Made by a program: the position numbers and the translations under genes
The notes under the pieces: model-generated
The model's database searches: none
Told to the model about the DNA's origin: nothing
What the model saw: the letters and a program-made list of their open reading frames with translations, nothing else
NCBI GenBank assembly: GCA_016218725.1
Contig: JACRDB010000162.1
Span: 1-64,000, forward strand
Length of the DNA: 64,000 bases
DNA from: Deltaproteobacteria bacterium
GTDB lineage: Bacteria > Myxococcota_A > Polyangia > Polyangiales > Ga0077539
Reading direction: 5' to 3'
Shown: piece after piece, positions 43,641 through 52,178 of the stretch
Layout of the letters: the number at the start of each line of letters is the position of its first letter
Numbering within the stretch: position 1 is the stretch's first letter

Positions 43641-45434
43641 ATGAAGCCCCCCACGGACGCCCCGCCCGCCCCGACCGAGCTCAACCACTCCATCGAGGCG
43701 CCCCTGACGGGCGAGCTCCGGAGCGTGGTGCCCCACCGGTCCCGGAACGTGGGCCCCGGGAACCGCAAGACGGCCATGCCGGGGGACGGGCTGGAGCTCG
43801 ACTCCACCCGCCGGGAGCTGGCCTTCTGGCGCAAGAAGGCCGTGGAGCTCGACAACGCCGTGTTCGAGATGCGGGCGCTCCTGCAGTCGGGCAAGGGCTT
43901 CGCCGAGGCGGGCACCGTGGAGGAGCTCCTGCATGCCTTCATGGCCGTCTGCCGCGAGCGCTACGGCGTGGCCTCCAGCGCCGTGCTCCTCCTGGACGAC
44001 CTGGACCCGGACAGCGTGTTCTACCGCGTGAGGGCCTACCAGGGCCTCCCGGACCATTACAGCCTGGACGGCCAGGAGGAGGAGCTGTTCATGTTCAAGT
44101 TCCCACAGGACAAAGGGCTCCTGTGGCAGCTCGTCCAGCAGGGGGATGTGTTCTCCGTGCTGGACCTGCAGAAGCACCCGCGCTTCAAGACGGCCTTCGC
44201 GCGCTGGAACCTGGGGGTGCTCGGGAGCGAGCTCTGGGTGCCCATCGTGCGCGGCAGCCGCGTCCTGGGGGTGCTCACCCTGGGCCCCTGCGACGACGGC
44301 GCCCCGGTGCCCGAGCACGAGTACACCTTCCTCCAGGAGATCGCCGCGGTCGGGGCCACCAACATCGACTCCGCGGTGCGCTACGAGAAGAACGTGCGCA
44401 TCCTGAAGAACCTCCAGACCCTGTACGACATCAACCAGCAGCTCGCCAACGTGAACGATTTCAAGGCCCTCACCATGGAGTCGCTCTCCACCGCGGTGGG
44501 AGCCCTGAAGGCCCAGAAGGCCAACCTGATGCTCCTGAACCCCGAGACCCGCAAGCTGGAGATCAAGGTCGTCTGGGGGAACATCCCCAAGGCCACCCGG
44601 GACGCCATCAACGATGGGCGCATGGAGACCCGGCCCTTCGCCCTGGGCGAGGGCGTCGCGGGCAAGGCCGCGGCCAGCAAGCGCCCGGTGCGCATCAACG
44701 ACCGGAGCCGCATCGAGCAGGTCGGGCGCAACGTCGCGTACTGCATCCTCGCGGTGCCGCTCCTCTACGGCGGCGAGGTGATGGGGGTGATCACCCTGAC
44801 CAACAAGGTCCGGGACGTGGCGGGCTCCTTGGAGCTCGACCCCATCGGGCGCTTCGGCGAGGAGGACGAGCAGCTCCTCCTGGGCCTGGCGGACCAGGCC
44901 GCGGTGAACCTCCACCGGGCCCGGTTCTACTCCGAGTCCATCACCGACCGGCTCACGGGCCTGGCCAACCGCAAGCACTTCACCACCACCCTGGACGAGG
45001 GCCTGGAGCACGTCCGGCGCAAGGGCTCCCCCCTCACCCTGGTGGTGGTGGACATCGACCACTTCAAGAAGGTCAACGACACCTACGGCCACGCCGCCGG
45101 GGACACGGTGCTGGTGGCCGTCGCCCGGGAGCTCGCGGCCACGGTCCGGCCGGGCACCCAGGACAAGGCCTTCCGCTACGGCGGCGAGGAGTTCTGCATG
45201 CTGCTCCCGGACACCACCCCGGAGGCCGCCGAGGCCCTCTTGAACGAGTGCCGGAGGCGCGTCGAGGCCAGCGTGGTCCCCTGCGGCGAGCGATCGGTAC
45301 AGGTCACCATGTCCGCGGGCGTGGCCAGCGCCCCGGCCCACGCCGCGAGCGCGAGGGACCTGTTCGAACTGGCCGACAAGGCCCTCTACGCGTCGAAGAC
45401 CGGCGGGCGCAACCGGGTCACCGTGGCCGGTTAG
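43641..45434 (+). CDS. Diguanylate cyclase with two GAF-type domains
   Basis: 597 aa. After a short N-terminal segment and a helix (about 55-75) come two GAF-like regions (about 90-250 and 265-430; PLLYGGEVMGVITLTNK is typical of the second). A GGDEF domain follows with YGGEEF (GGEEF 514-518), VVVDIDHFKKVNDTYGHAAGD and LTGLANR. The active site is intact, so it should make cyclic di-GMP. The inhibitory RxxD site five residues before GGEEF reads GTQD, so product inhibition there is absent. No membrane helix: a cytoplasmic sensor. The start at 43641 follows a weak GGAGAG; the upstream frame is not coding-like. Confidence 0.9.
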   Translation: MKPPTDAPPAPTELNHSIEAPLTGELRSVVPHRSRNVGPGNRKTAMPGDGLELDSTRRELAFWRKKAVELDNAVFEMRALLQSGKGFAEAGTVEELLHAFMAVCRERYGVASSAVLLLDDLDPDSVFYRVRAYQGLPDHYSLDGQEEELFMFKFPQDKGLLWQLVQQGDVFSVLDLQKHPRFKTAFARWNLGVLGSELWVPIVRGSRVLGVLTLGPCDDGAPVPEHEYTFLQEIAAVGATNIDSAVRYEKNVRILKNLQTLYDINQQLANVNDFKALTMESLSTAVGALKAQKANLMLLNPETRKLEIKVVWGNIPKATRDAINDGRMETRPFALGEGVAGKAAASKRPVRINDRSRIEQVGRNVAYCILAVPLLYGGEVMGVITLTNKVRDVAGSLELDPIGRFGEEDEQLLLGLADQAAVNLHRARFYSESITDRLTGLANRKHFTTTLDEGLEHVRRKGSPLTLVVVDIDHFKKVNDTYGHAAGDTVLVAVARELAATVRPGTQDKAFRYGGEEFCMLLPDTTPEAAEALLNECRRRVEASVVPCGERSVQVTMSAGVASAPAHAASARDLFELADKALYASKTGGRNRVTVAG

Positions 45435-45438
45435 AGCC

Positions 45439-45469
45439 CTGTACAGACCCGTAGCCGGTCTGGTACCAG
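45439..45469. promoter_or_regulatory. Overlapping palindromes downstream of the cyclase gene
   Basis: CTGTACAG (45439-45446) and CTGGTACCAG (45460-45469) are perfect palindromes with centres 22 bp apart. CAGACC/GGTCTG (45444-45449, 45457-45462) forms a third inverted repeat. This could be a paired operator for the next gene or a terminator hairpin for the cyclase; no U-tract follows. Confidence 0.4.
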
Positions 45470-45486
45470 GGTGGTCCACAAGGACC

Positions 45487-46080
45487 ATGGACCTCTCGCA
45501 CCTCGTGTCGCCCACCCCGAACCTCGAGCGCCTCCAGGGGGCTCTTGAGGGCTGCGGGAACCACGCCCGCAGGCATGCGATCGCGGGCCTGGCGCCGCGG
45601 GACCTCGCGAGGCTCGTCGACCTCGCCGCGGACGCCGAGGGGCTCTCTCTGGAGGCCCTGGTCCCGGCGGGCACCGACGCCCTGGTGGAGGTGATCCACC
45701 ACGGGAAGAACAGCCTGCCGCTGTTCTCCCACTTCCAGAAGCGCTTCTGCCGGCCCGACGGGGACACCACGGACACCCTCTGGGGTTACAACCACCAGTT
45801 CTGGGGGAGGGCCACGGGACCGGGGTATTTCCTCGCCCGCGTCGAGGGCAAGGAGCTGGTGATTGACTACGGATCGGTCCCCGCGAAGAAGCCCGTCGGG
45901 AAGCCCGAGGGCTGGCCCGAGGTGCTCCCCAACGAGGCCCGCCTCGGGAGGCTGGTCTGGGTGGGCATGGTGGACCGCCTCCGGCGGGTGAGCGACCACG
46001 TCACCATCGGCAGGGCATGGCGGGGGGGCAAGGCCAGCGATGACTGGTTCGCCCTCACCCGCGAGGACCGGCCCGGGTGA
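45487..46080 (+). CDS. Hypothetical protein upstream of the pseudokinase
   Basis: 197 aa from the ATG at 45487 (ACAAGGACC just upstream). No signal peptide or membrane segment. The C-terminal half is rich in Trp, Gly and Tyr (TDTLWGYNHQFWGRATGPGY, VDRLRRVSDHVTIGRAW) and looks like a compact beta domain. I recognise no family. It ends 71 bp before the chosen start of the pseudokinase gene, whose frame extends back to overlap the stop, so the two are likely co-expressed. Confidence 0.75.
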   Translation: MDLSHLVSPTPNLERLQGALEGCGNHARRHAIAGLAPRDLARLVDLAADAEGLSLEALVPAGTDALVEVIHHGKNSLPLFSHFQKRFCRPDGDTTDTLWGYNHQFWGRATGPGYFLARVEGKELVIDYGSVPAKKPVGKPEGWPEVLPNEARLGRLVWVGMVDRLRRVSDHVTIGRAWRGGKASDDWFALTREDRPG

Positions 46081-46151
46081 GGAGCGCGCCCCGGAGCTCT
46101 GGCGCGGACCTGCGATTTCGCCTAGAAACCATTGGAGAGAAGCCCAGGACC

Positions 46152-48224
46152 ATGCGCGAGACCCTCCCCAAGGACACGGTGCTGCCCGGCAACTATGTGG
46201 TCGAAGGGGTCGTCGGTGAAGGTCAGGTGCGTACGGTCTACGCCGTGCGCAACGCCGAGGGGCAGCGCCTGGCGGCGCACCTGCTCCACGAGGACCTCCT
46301 GGAGGACCTGGGCGAGTGGTTCGAGAACACGGCCATTCTCAACCGCACGCTGGAGCACCCGAACCTGGTTCAGACCCACGCGGTGGCTTACCTGGGCAAC
46401 CGCCCGCTGGTGCTCACGGAGCTCCTCCAGGGGGAGACCCTCGCGGAGATCCTGGTCAGTCGCACCCGGGCGATGCCCCTGGACGAGGTGGCGCGGATCG
46501 TCAAGGCCCTCGGGAGCGCGCTGGAGCACCTCCACGGGCGCTCGCCGCCGGTGGTGCACCGGGCCCTGACGCCGGAGAACCTCTTCCTGGCGGACCCCGA
46601 CGCGCGGGTGAAGCTCCTGGAGGTCGGCAGCGCCTCGCGCACCCGCTTCCCGCCGGGGCGGCCAGGGTACCGCTCGCCGGAGGAGACCGCCGGGGTGGAG
46701 AACCTCTCTGCCGCGGCGGACGTATTCTCTCTTGGGACCCTGGTGTACGAGCTCCTGACGGGGCGCCCGGCCTTCCCGGGGGACGGCCCGGCCGTCCTGG
46801 ACGCGATCCGCGGCGGCGCTCGCCCGAGGGTGAGCGACCACCGGGACGACGTGGACCCCGAAGTGGACGCGGTGATCCTCCGGGCGTGGGCGCTCAGCCC
46901 CGAGGCGCGGCACCCCTCCGCGGGGGTCTTCGCGGAGGCCCTGGCGGTGAGCCTCCAGGCGAGCCTGAGCAACCCCGCGAGGGCCGGGCGGGTCCCCGAC
47001 GAGCCCACGGACAAGGTCTCCAAGCCCGACGTGGGCCCGCCGGTGCCGAAGAAGCGCCCCGCGATGAGCCCCTCGGACGAGATGCCTACGATGAAATTCG
47101 TGGCCCTCGGCCCGTCGGGTACGCCCGTGATGATGGCCCTCCACGAGGGCCTGGCCCCGGCCCGCGTGGCGCCGTCGTCGACGCTGGCGGGGGTGGCTCC
47201 GGCGTCGGTGCGTACGCCCCCCTCGGGGGTGGCGCCGTTGACCCCGAAGCCCCCACAGGCCGCTGCGGGCCCCGCGCGCCTGGCGCCCACCACCGTCCCG
47301 CGGACGGGCAGCAGCGCGGGCCTGGCGATCCCCAAGGCCCCCAAGGTGCCGCGTAACGGCGCTGTCCGGGCCGATGAGCCCGAGCCCTTCGACGACCCGA
47401 CGGAGATCACCCAGAAGGAGGTGCCCACGGCGCCTCCTCCGGCGAAGATCGAGCCCGCGGCTGCCACGCCCGCGCCGCCGCCCATGCCCTCTCAGGCGGC
47501 GTCCGGAGACAGCGGCCCGAGGCCCGCGGCCGGGCGGGAGGAAGCTCCACCCGCCGCCCAGGCATCCTCCGAGGCCCCCACCCCTACCCCGGTGACCCCG
47601 CCTCTTGTCATCCCCTCTCAGGTCACCCCCCCGGCGGAGCCCCGCGAGGTGATCCTGGTGTCCGCGGCCCCGGAGGTGTTGGAGGCGTCCAAGGCCGCCC
47701 CGGAGCCCGCGTCCGCGCCGGTCATCGCGCAGCCCGTAGCGCAGGCGGCGCCGCGGGCATGGCCTTCGATCACCGACACCGACGACGAGGACCTGCCCCC
47801 GAGGGGCGCCCGCTCGGCGCGGCCCGGGGAGCGCACCGAGGCCATCACCATCCCGCCGCCGAGTTACCTGCAGCGCCCGGCGGAGCGGTCCCCCGCGGTG
47901 GTCGCCGCGTGGATCCTGGCCAACGCCATCGTGATCGCGGGGATCGCCCACGCGCTGGCCTGGGGCGTGGCGCTCCGCCAGCCCGCGGAGGTGGTGCACA
48001 CGCCCCCGACGGTGGTGCAGCTCCCCGCGCCGGTGTGCGCGCCGTGCGCGGCGTGTCCTTCCAGCGCGGCCGTGACCAGTCCGTCGGCGAGCGGTCCCGC
48101 GGCCCCCCTGGCCGCCGCGACTGCCGCGCCGGGCGCTCCCCGTCCCCTCGTCGGCGCCGCGGCGAGGCCGGGTCTCGCGAGGCCCGGACTGGTGGCCCGG
48201 CCGCCCCTGCGCCGCGCGCCCTGA
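46152..48224 (+). CDS. Membrane-anchored protein kinase-like protein (predicted pseudokinase)
   Basis: 690 aa. Residues 10-285 have the Pkn/Hanks kinase fold: GEGQVRTVY glycine loop, NRTLEHPNLVQ, GYRSPEE, SAAADVFSLGTLVYELLTGRPAF. Catalytic residues are replaced: the VAxK lysine aligns with His43, HRD reads HRA (Ala138), the loop lysine is Thr140, and DFG reads EVG (Glu157); Asn143 remains. It should therefore not phosphorylate substrates normally. A 280-residue Pro/Ala/Thr-rich linker leads to one membrane helix (581-607) and a short tail with CAPCAAC. The ATG at 46152 follows AGGACC; a GTG at 46077 overlapping the previous stop is possible. A signalling scaffold is inferred. Confidence 0.85.
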   Translation: MRETLPKDTVLPGNYVVEGVVGEGQVRTVYAVRNAEGQRLAAHLLHEDLLEDLGEWFENTAILNRTLEHPNLVQTHAVAYLGNRPLVLTELLQGETLAEILVSRTRAMPLDEVARIVKALGSALEHLHGRSPPVVHRALTPENLFLADPDARVKLLEVGSASRTRFPPGRPGYRSPEETAGVENLSAAADVFSLGTLVYELLTGRPAFPGDGPAVLDAIRGGARPRVSDHRDDVDPEVDAVILRAWALSPEARHPSAGVFAEALAVSLQASLSNPARAGRVPDEPTDKVSKPDVGPPVPKKRPAMSPSDEMPTMKFVALGPSGTPVMMALHEGLAPARVAPSSTLAGVAPASVRTPPSGVAPLTPKPPQAAAGPARLAPTTVPRTGSSAGLAIPKAPKVPRNGAVRADEPEPFDDPTEITQKEVPTAPPPAKIEPAAATPAPPPMPSQAASGDSGPRPAAGREEAPPAAQASSEAPTPTPVTPPLVIPSQVTPPAEPREVILVSAAPEVLEASKAAPEPASAPVIAQPVAQAAPRAWPSITDTDDEDLPPRGARSARPGERTEAITIPPPSYLQRPAERSPAVVAAWILANAIVIAGIAHALAWGVALRQPAEVVHTPPTVVQLPAPVCAPCAACPSSAAVTSPSASGPAAPLAAATAAPGAPRPLVGAAARPGLARPGLVARPPLRRAP

Positions 48225-48243
48225 GGCGCTCCCCAAAGGGGTG

Positions 48244-48249
48244 TACGCT
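48244..48249 (+). promoter_or_regulatory. Putative -10 (TACGCT), large lipoprotein gene
   Basis: TACGCT ends 8 nt before the ATG at 48258. No Shine-Dalgarno is present, consistent with a leaderless transcript. Confidence 0.4.
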
Positions 48250-48257
48250 CGGCGACG

Positions 48258-51200
48258 ATGTCGCCGTGGACCAACACCTCTCGCCTCTTCGGGTTGTGGT
48301 GCCTCTGTCTCGCGACGGTGGCCTCCTGCGGTGACTCGCCGCCCCCAGCGCCAGACACGGGCGTAACCGACATCTCGGGTGATGTAGGTATCACCGACAC
48401 GAGCCCGGGCCTGGACGCGCCGGGTGACGGCGTGGTCGAGGCCTCGCAGGACGGTCCCGGGGACGCGAACCCGACGGACCTCGCGGCCGACGTCATGACG
48501 GCGGATATCGTTGAAATCGCGACAGATTCGGTCACTCCCGGGGACGGCCCGGCGCCCTCCGATGGGACCCCAGACGGGGCCTCCGACGGCGCCACCGGGG
48601 ACGCGGCGCCGACGAGCGATGGCAGTGACACGGACGGCGGGAGGACCGATGCCGTGGCCGCGGACAGCGCGATCGCGGACGCGGCGGGGATGGACGCGGC
48701 GGGGATGGACGCGGCGGGGATGGACGCGGCGGGGATGGACGCGGCGCCCGAGGTCTCGGAGGACACGACGGCGCCTGCGCCGGACCTGGTGGTCCCGACG
48801 CCGGACGCGCCCGTCGGGGACGTGGGGCCCTCACGCGGGGCGCCGACGGTGCGGATCACCAGCCCCGCGGCGGGCACCACGCTGCGGGAGCTCACGCCGC
48901 TGCGCCTTGAGCTGAGCGCGCCGGACGGCTTCTACGCGCTCGCGCTCCTGCGAGACGGGGCCGTGGTGTCGGTCACCTACGCGCGCGTGGCGACGCTCAC
49001 CGTGGACCCGTCGCAGGCCCCGGCGGGAGAGCATCTCGTGGCGGTGCGCCTCGTGGACGAGCGCGGCCGGACGGCGACGGACAGCGTGAGGCTGCGCTTC
49101 GACGCTCCGCCGGTGAGGGCCGAGGAGGTGAGCGCCAGCGAGCTGGAGTACCGCGACGGCGAGGAGGTCCTCCTGGACGCGCGCTTCAGCGCCGCGGGGC
49201 TGGAGCTCACGGGGGATTTCTCCGCGCTTGACAGCGGTTTCCTGCCCTCGGGGGTGGCGGTGATGGACCTGGGCGGCGGGGCCTACGCGGTGCGGTACCG
49301 CATCACCGCGGGGAACACCCGCGCCGACGGGGAGTACACCGTGGTGCTCACGGCCAGGGACCGCGCTCGCCCGGAGCTCCCGCTGCGGGTCCCGGTGACC
49401 GTGCGCCTCGCCAACACGCCGCTCCTGCCCTTCGAGCCGGAGGGGGGCTCCGTGGAGCGCGCGCCGCCCGGAGGGGGCGCCGTGAGCGCGGCCGGGGCGC
49501 CGCCACGGGTGGACTCGGTCACCGGTGACCGCACCGTGGCGCCTGGCGGCGAGGCCGCGCTGGAGCTGCGCTGGACCGCGCGGGCGGGCGTCCCCCTGAG
49601 GGTGCTCCAGCTCACCGCCGAGGGCTTCGCGGGCCACGCGGCGGTGCCCCTGGCGGACGGCGCCAGCGGGAGGACCGCGCTGCGCCTCGCGCTGCCCCTG
49701 GCGTCGCGCGCGCCGACGGGGACTGTTCGCTTCCAGGTCCGTGCCCTGGACGCCGCGGGGACCGCGAGCCCGTGGGTGCCCTTCACCCTCGCCGTGGAGG
49801 CCCTGGGCCGGGGCGGTCCGGGGATGGTCACCCTCACGGGCCGGGTGCGCTTCCGCCGGAGGGTGGTGGCCACGGAGGTGCCCTGCGCGCTCCTGGGCGC
49901 CGCGGCCTACAACGAAATGGCGTGGCTCACGGTCCCCGGGCAGGTGGAGGTCCTGCGCGTGAGCGACGGCGCCGTCGTCGCGACGACCAACACCAACGCC
50001 GCGGGGAACTACGCCGCGACCTTCGCGTCCGCGGGGGGGAATTTCCGCGTGAGGGTGAGCGCCTTCGTGGGCGCGGCGGCGTCGCCGAACGTGCGGGTGG
50101 TGGACCGGGCCGCGGCGCTGCAACGCTTGACCAGCGCGAGCTTTGCGGTGGCGGGACCGGGTCCCGCCGCGCACAACGTGGACATCACCGGCGCCACCGC
50201 GGGGGCCTTCGCGGTGCTCCGGGTCATCGGGAGCGCCCGGACCGCGACGCTGGCGCAAATCGGCGGGGTGCTCCCGCCGTTGACCGTGGAGTGGCAGGAC
50301 CTGACGACCACCATGGCCGGCTGCGGGGCGCCCATCAGTTGCTACTCCGACGCGACCACCACGCTCTTTGTGGGGGGCCAGGCGGCGGACCCGGACCAGT
50401 GGGACGTGCCCGTCCTGCGCCACGAGTTCGGCCATTACCTCATGGCGAAGCGCTCGCAGGACAACTCCCCGGGGGGCGCCCACGGCCCGGCCCAGCAGGT
50501 GGTCCCGCCCCTGGCCTGGAGCGAGGGCGTCGCGTCGTTCTGGGGCTCCGTGCTCTCGGGCAATAGCTGCTACTACGACTTCAACTCCGGCGGGGGCTTC
50601 ACCTCACCCATCGATCAGGGCCCCCCCGCGACGGTGCTCAACACGGCGCCCGTAGACGACCAGACCGGCAACGTCTCCGAGGGCGTGGTCTCCGGGGCCC
50701 TGTGGCAGCTCTCGCGGCTCCCGGCCCTGGCGCCGCCGCTGAATCCCATGGCGCCCATGAACTTCGCGATCTTCACGCACCTGCCGACGATGGGCCGGGT
50801 CAACGTCGGCGCCGCGGGCGCGGACCTGGTGGACGCCCTCCACGGCTGGCTGTGCCACCAGCCGTGCTTCGTGGCGGAGATGCGTCAGGTGGTGGTGGGC
50901 GCCTGGCGCTTCGATTACCGCAACCCCGACAGCTACAGCTACTGCCCCGCGCCGTATACCCCTGCCATGGGCGCCCCCACGCTCTGCTCCGGAGACTCGG
51001 ACATCGCCCTCGCGGGGGGCATGCTCCGGGTGAACCTCTCCGGCGGGAGCGTCACCCGCGCGCCCCTGGGGGGGAGCCCCACCGGGGTGCTCAACGTGGG
51101 CACCCTCCCGCGCCAGCTCGCCGTGGTGCGGGGTACCGGCCCCGGGCCCACCCGCGCCGTGGTGACCTCGTTCACCGACGGCACCCTCTCGCTGGTGTCC

Positions 51201-52169
51201 GTCATCGAGGGCGCCGAGCGCGAGATCGATTGGGACGACAACGTGATGACCACCACCATGGGCGCGCCGATGGGCGTGTCGCGGGTGGAGTTCGGGGCCG
51301 CGAGCGCCCCGCGCGGCGTGGCGGTGACGTCCACCGGGCGCTACGCCTTCGTGGCGCTCTCGGGCACCGACCAGCTCGCCGTCCTTGACCTGGACCGCCG
51401 GGTGGTGTGCGAGACCATTCCCCTGCCGCGCCCGGTGGGCGAGCCCGCGGGCGCCTCGGTGCCCGACCAGGTGGTCCTCCTCCCGACGGACACCCGCGCG
51501 TACGTGGGCCTCCTCGGGACGGCCTCCAACGCCGGGAGCTCCCTCGCCATCGTGAGCGTGCGCAACGCCACGGACTGCATGGTCATGGGAAACGAAGTGA
51601 CAGGCTATGTCACAGACCTCGGCGGCGGGCCCAGGCCCTTTGCGATGGCGCTCAACCCCGTGGCCACGCGGCTGGCGGTGGCGGGCTTTGGGAACAACCG
51701 GGTGATCGTGGTGGACGTGGGCACCGGGACGCCCCTGGACCTGTACCCCTCGGACCCCGCGAGGCGCTTCTTCGAGGCCGCGAGCGTGCCCACGGCGCTG
51801 GTGTGGACCGGCGCGGGGGACCGGCTCTACTGGGGCAAGATCTCCGGGCGTCCCGGGGGACCGCTGGAGGGCTCCGGGTCGCTGCAGGTGGGCACCCTGG
51901 CCGATGGTAGCGTGAGCTACGATGTGGGGATCAACGGGCCGGTGTACAGCATGGTGCTGTCGGGTGACGGCGCGACGCTCTATGTCGGAGAGGCCCGCGG
52001 GGGCATCGCCGCGGTGTCCACGGCGCTCTTCAGCGGGAGCCGCGGCGAGCCCGGCACCGGGTCCGGCGGGTGCCTGGACGCCCGAGGCCGCGCCGTGGCC
52101 TGCCCGGTGAGCTACGCGATCCCCGGCGGAGGCTCGGGTGTGCGCTCGCTGGTGCGCCTGGGTCCCTGA
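48258..52169 (+). CDS. Large lipoprotein with HEFGH metallopeptidase-like motif and beta-propeller
   Basis: 1303 aa. Signal peptide with lipobox V-A-S-C (Cys24); an Asp/Ala/Thr linker to about 195, including an AGMDA repeat; beta-sandwich segments (Ig or cadherin-like; VRITSPAAGTTLRELTPLRL) to about 520; a carboxypeptidase-regulatory-like segment (NTNAAGNYAATF) near 570; then a domain with HEFGH (722-726) and a downstream Glu756 in WSEG, as in gluzincin-type zinc peptidases. The last 350 residues contain YVTN-like propeller strands (SAPRGVAVTSTGRYAFVAL). Whether the site is catalytic is unproven and no exact peptidase family is recognised. Probably on the outer surface. Confidence 0.8.
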   Translation: MSPWTNTSRLFGLWCLCLATVASCGDSPPPAPDTGVTDISGDVGITDTSPGLDAPGDGVVEASQDGPGDANPTDLAADVMTADIVEIATDSVTPGDGPAPSDGTPDGASDGATGDAAPTSDGSDTDGGRTDAVAADSAIADAAGMDAAGMDAAGMDAAGMDAAPEVSEDTTAPAPDLVVPTPDAPVGDVGPSRGAPTVRITSPAAGTTLRELTPLRLELSAPDGFYALALLRDGAVVSVTYARVATLTVDPSQAPAGEHLVAVRLVDERGRTATDSVRLRFDAPPVRAEEVSASELEYRDGEEVLLDARFSAAGLELTGDFSALDSGFLPSGVAVMDLGGGAYAVRYRITAGNTRADGEYTVVLTARDRARPELPLRVPVTVRLANTPLLPFEPEGGSVERAPPGGGAVSAAGAPPRVDSVTGDRTVAPGGEAALELRWTARAGVPLRVLQLTAEGFAGHAAVPLADGASGRTALRLALPLASRAPTGTVRFQVRALDAAGTASPWVPFTLAVEALGRGGPGMVTLTGRVRFRRRVVATEVPCALLGAAAYNEMAWLTVPGQVEVLRVSDGAVVATTNTNAAGNYAATFASAGGNFRVRVSAFVGAAASPNVRVVDRAAALQRLTSASFAVAGPGPAAHNVDITGATAGAFAVLRVIGSARTATLAQIGGVLPPLTVEWQDLTTTMAGCGAPISCYSDATTTLFVGGQAADPDQWDVPVLRHEFGHYLMAKRSQDNSPGGAHGPAQQVVPPLAWSEGVASFWGSVLSGNSCYYDFNSGGGFTSPIDQGPPATVLNTAPVDDQTGNVSEGVVSGALWQLSRLPALAPPLNPMAPMNFAIFTHLPTMGRVNVGAAGADLVDALHGWLCHQPCFVAEMRQVVVGAWRFDYRNPDSYSYCPAPYTPAMGAPTLCSGDSDIALAGGMLRVNLSGGSVTRAPLGGSPTGVLNVGTLPRQLAVVRGTGPGPTRAVVTSFTDGTLSLVSVIEGAEREIDWDDNVMTTTMGAPMGVSRVEFGAASAPRGVAVTSTGRYAFVALSGTDQLAVLDLDRRVVCETIPLPRPVGEPAGASVPDQVVLLPTDTRAYVGLLGTASNAGSSLAIVSVRNATDCMVMGNEVTGYVTDLGGGPRPFAMALNPVATRLAVAGFGNNRVIVVDVGTGTPLDLYPSDPARRFFEAASVPTALVWTGAGDRLYWGKISGRPGGPLEGSGSLQVGTLADGSVSYDVGINGPVYSMVLSGDGATLYVGEARGGIAAVSTALFSGSRGEPGTGSGGCLDARGRAVACPVSYAIPGGGSGVRSLVRLGP
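48681..48740 (+). repeat. Four perfect 15-bp tandem repeats in the lipoprotein linker
   Basis: GCGGCGGGGATGGAC is repeated four times without change, encoding A-A-G-M-D. The unit length preserves the frame, so copy number could vary without loss of the protein. Confidence 0.9.
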
Positions 52170-52178
52170 AGGTCCCGG

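Noticed and set aside
46152..47010. Active Ser/Thr kinase
   Set aside because: The ATP lysine, HRD Asp, loop Lys and DFG Asp are all substituted.
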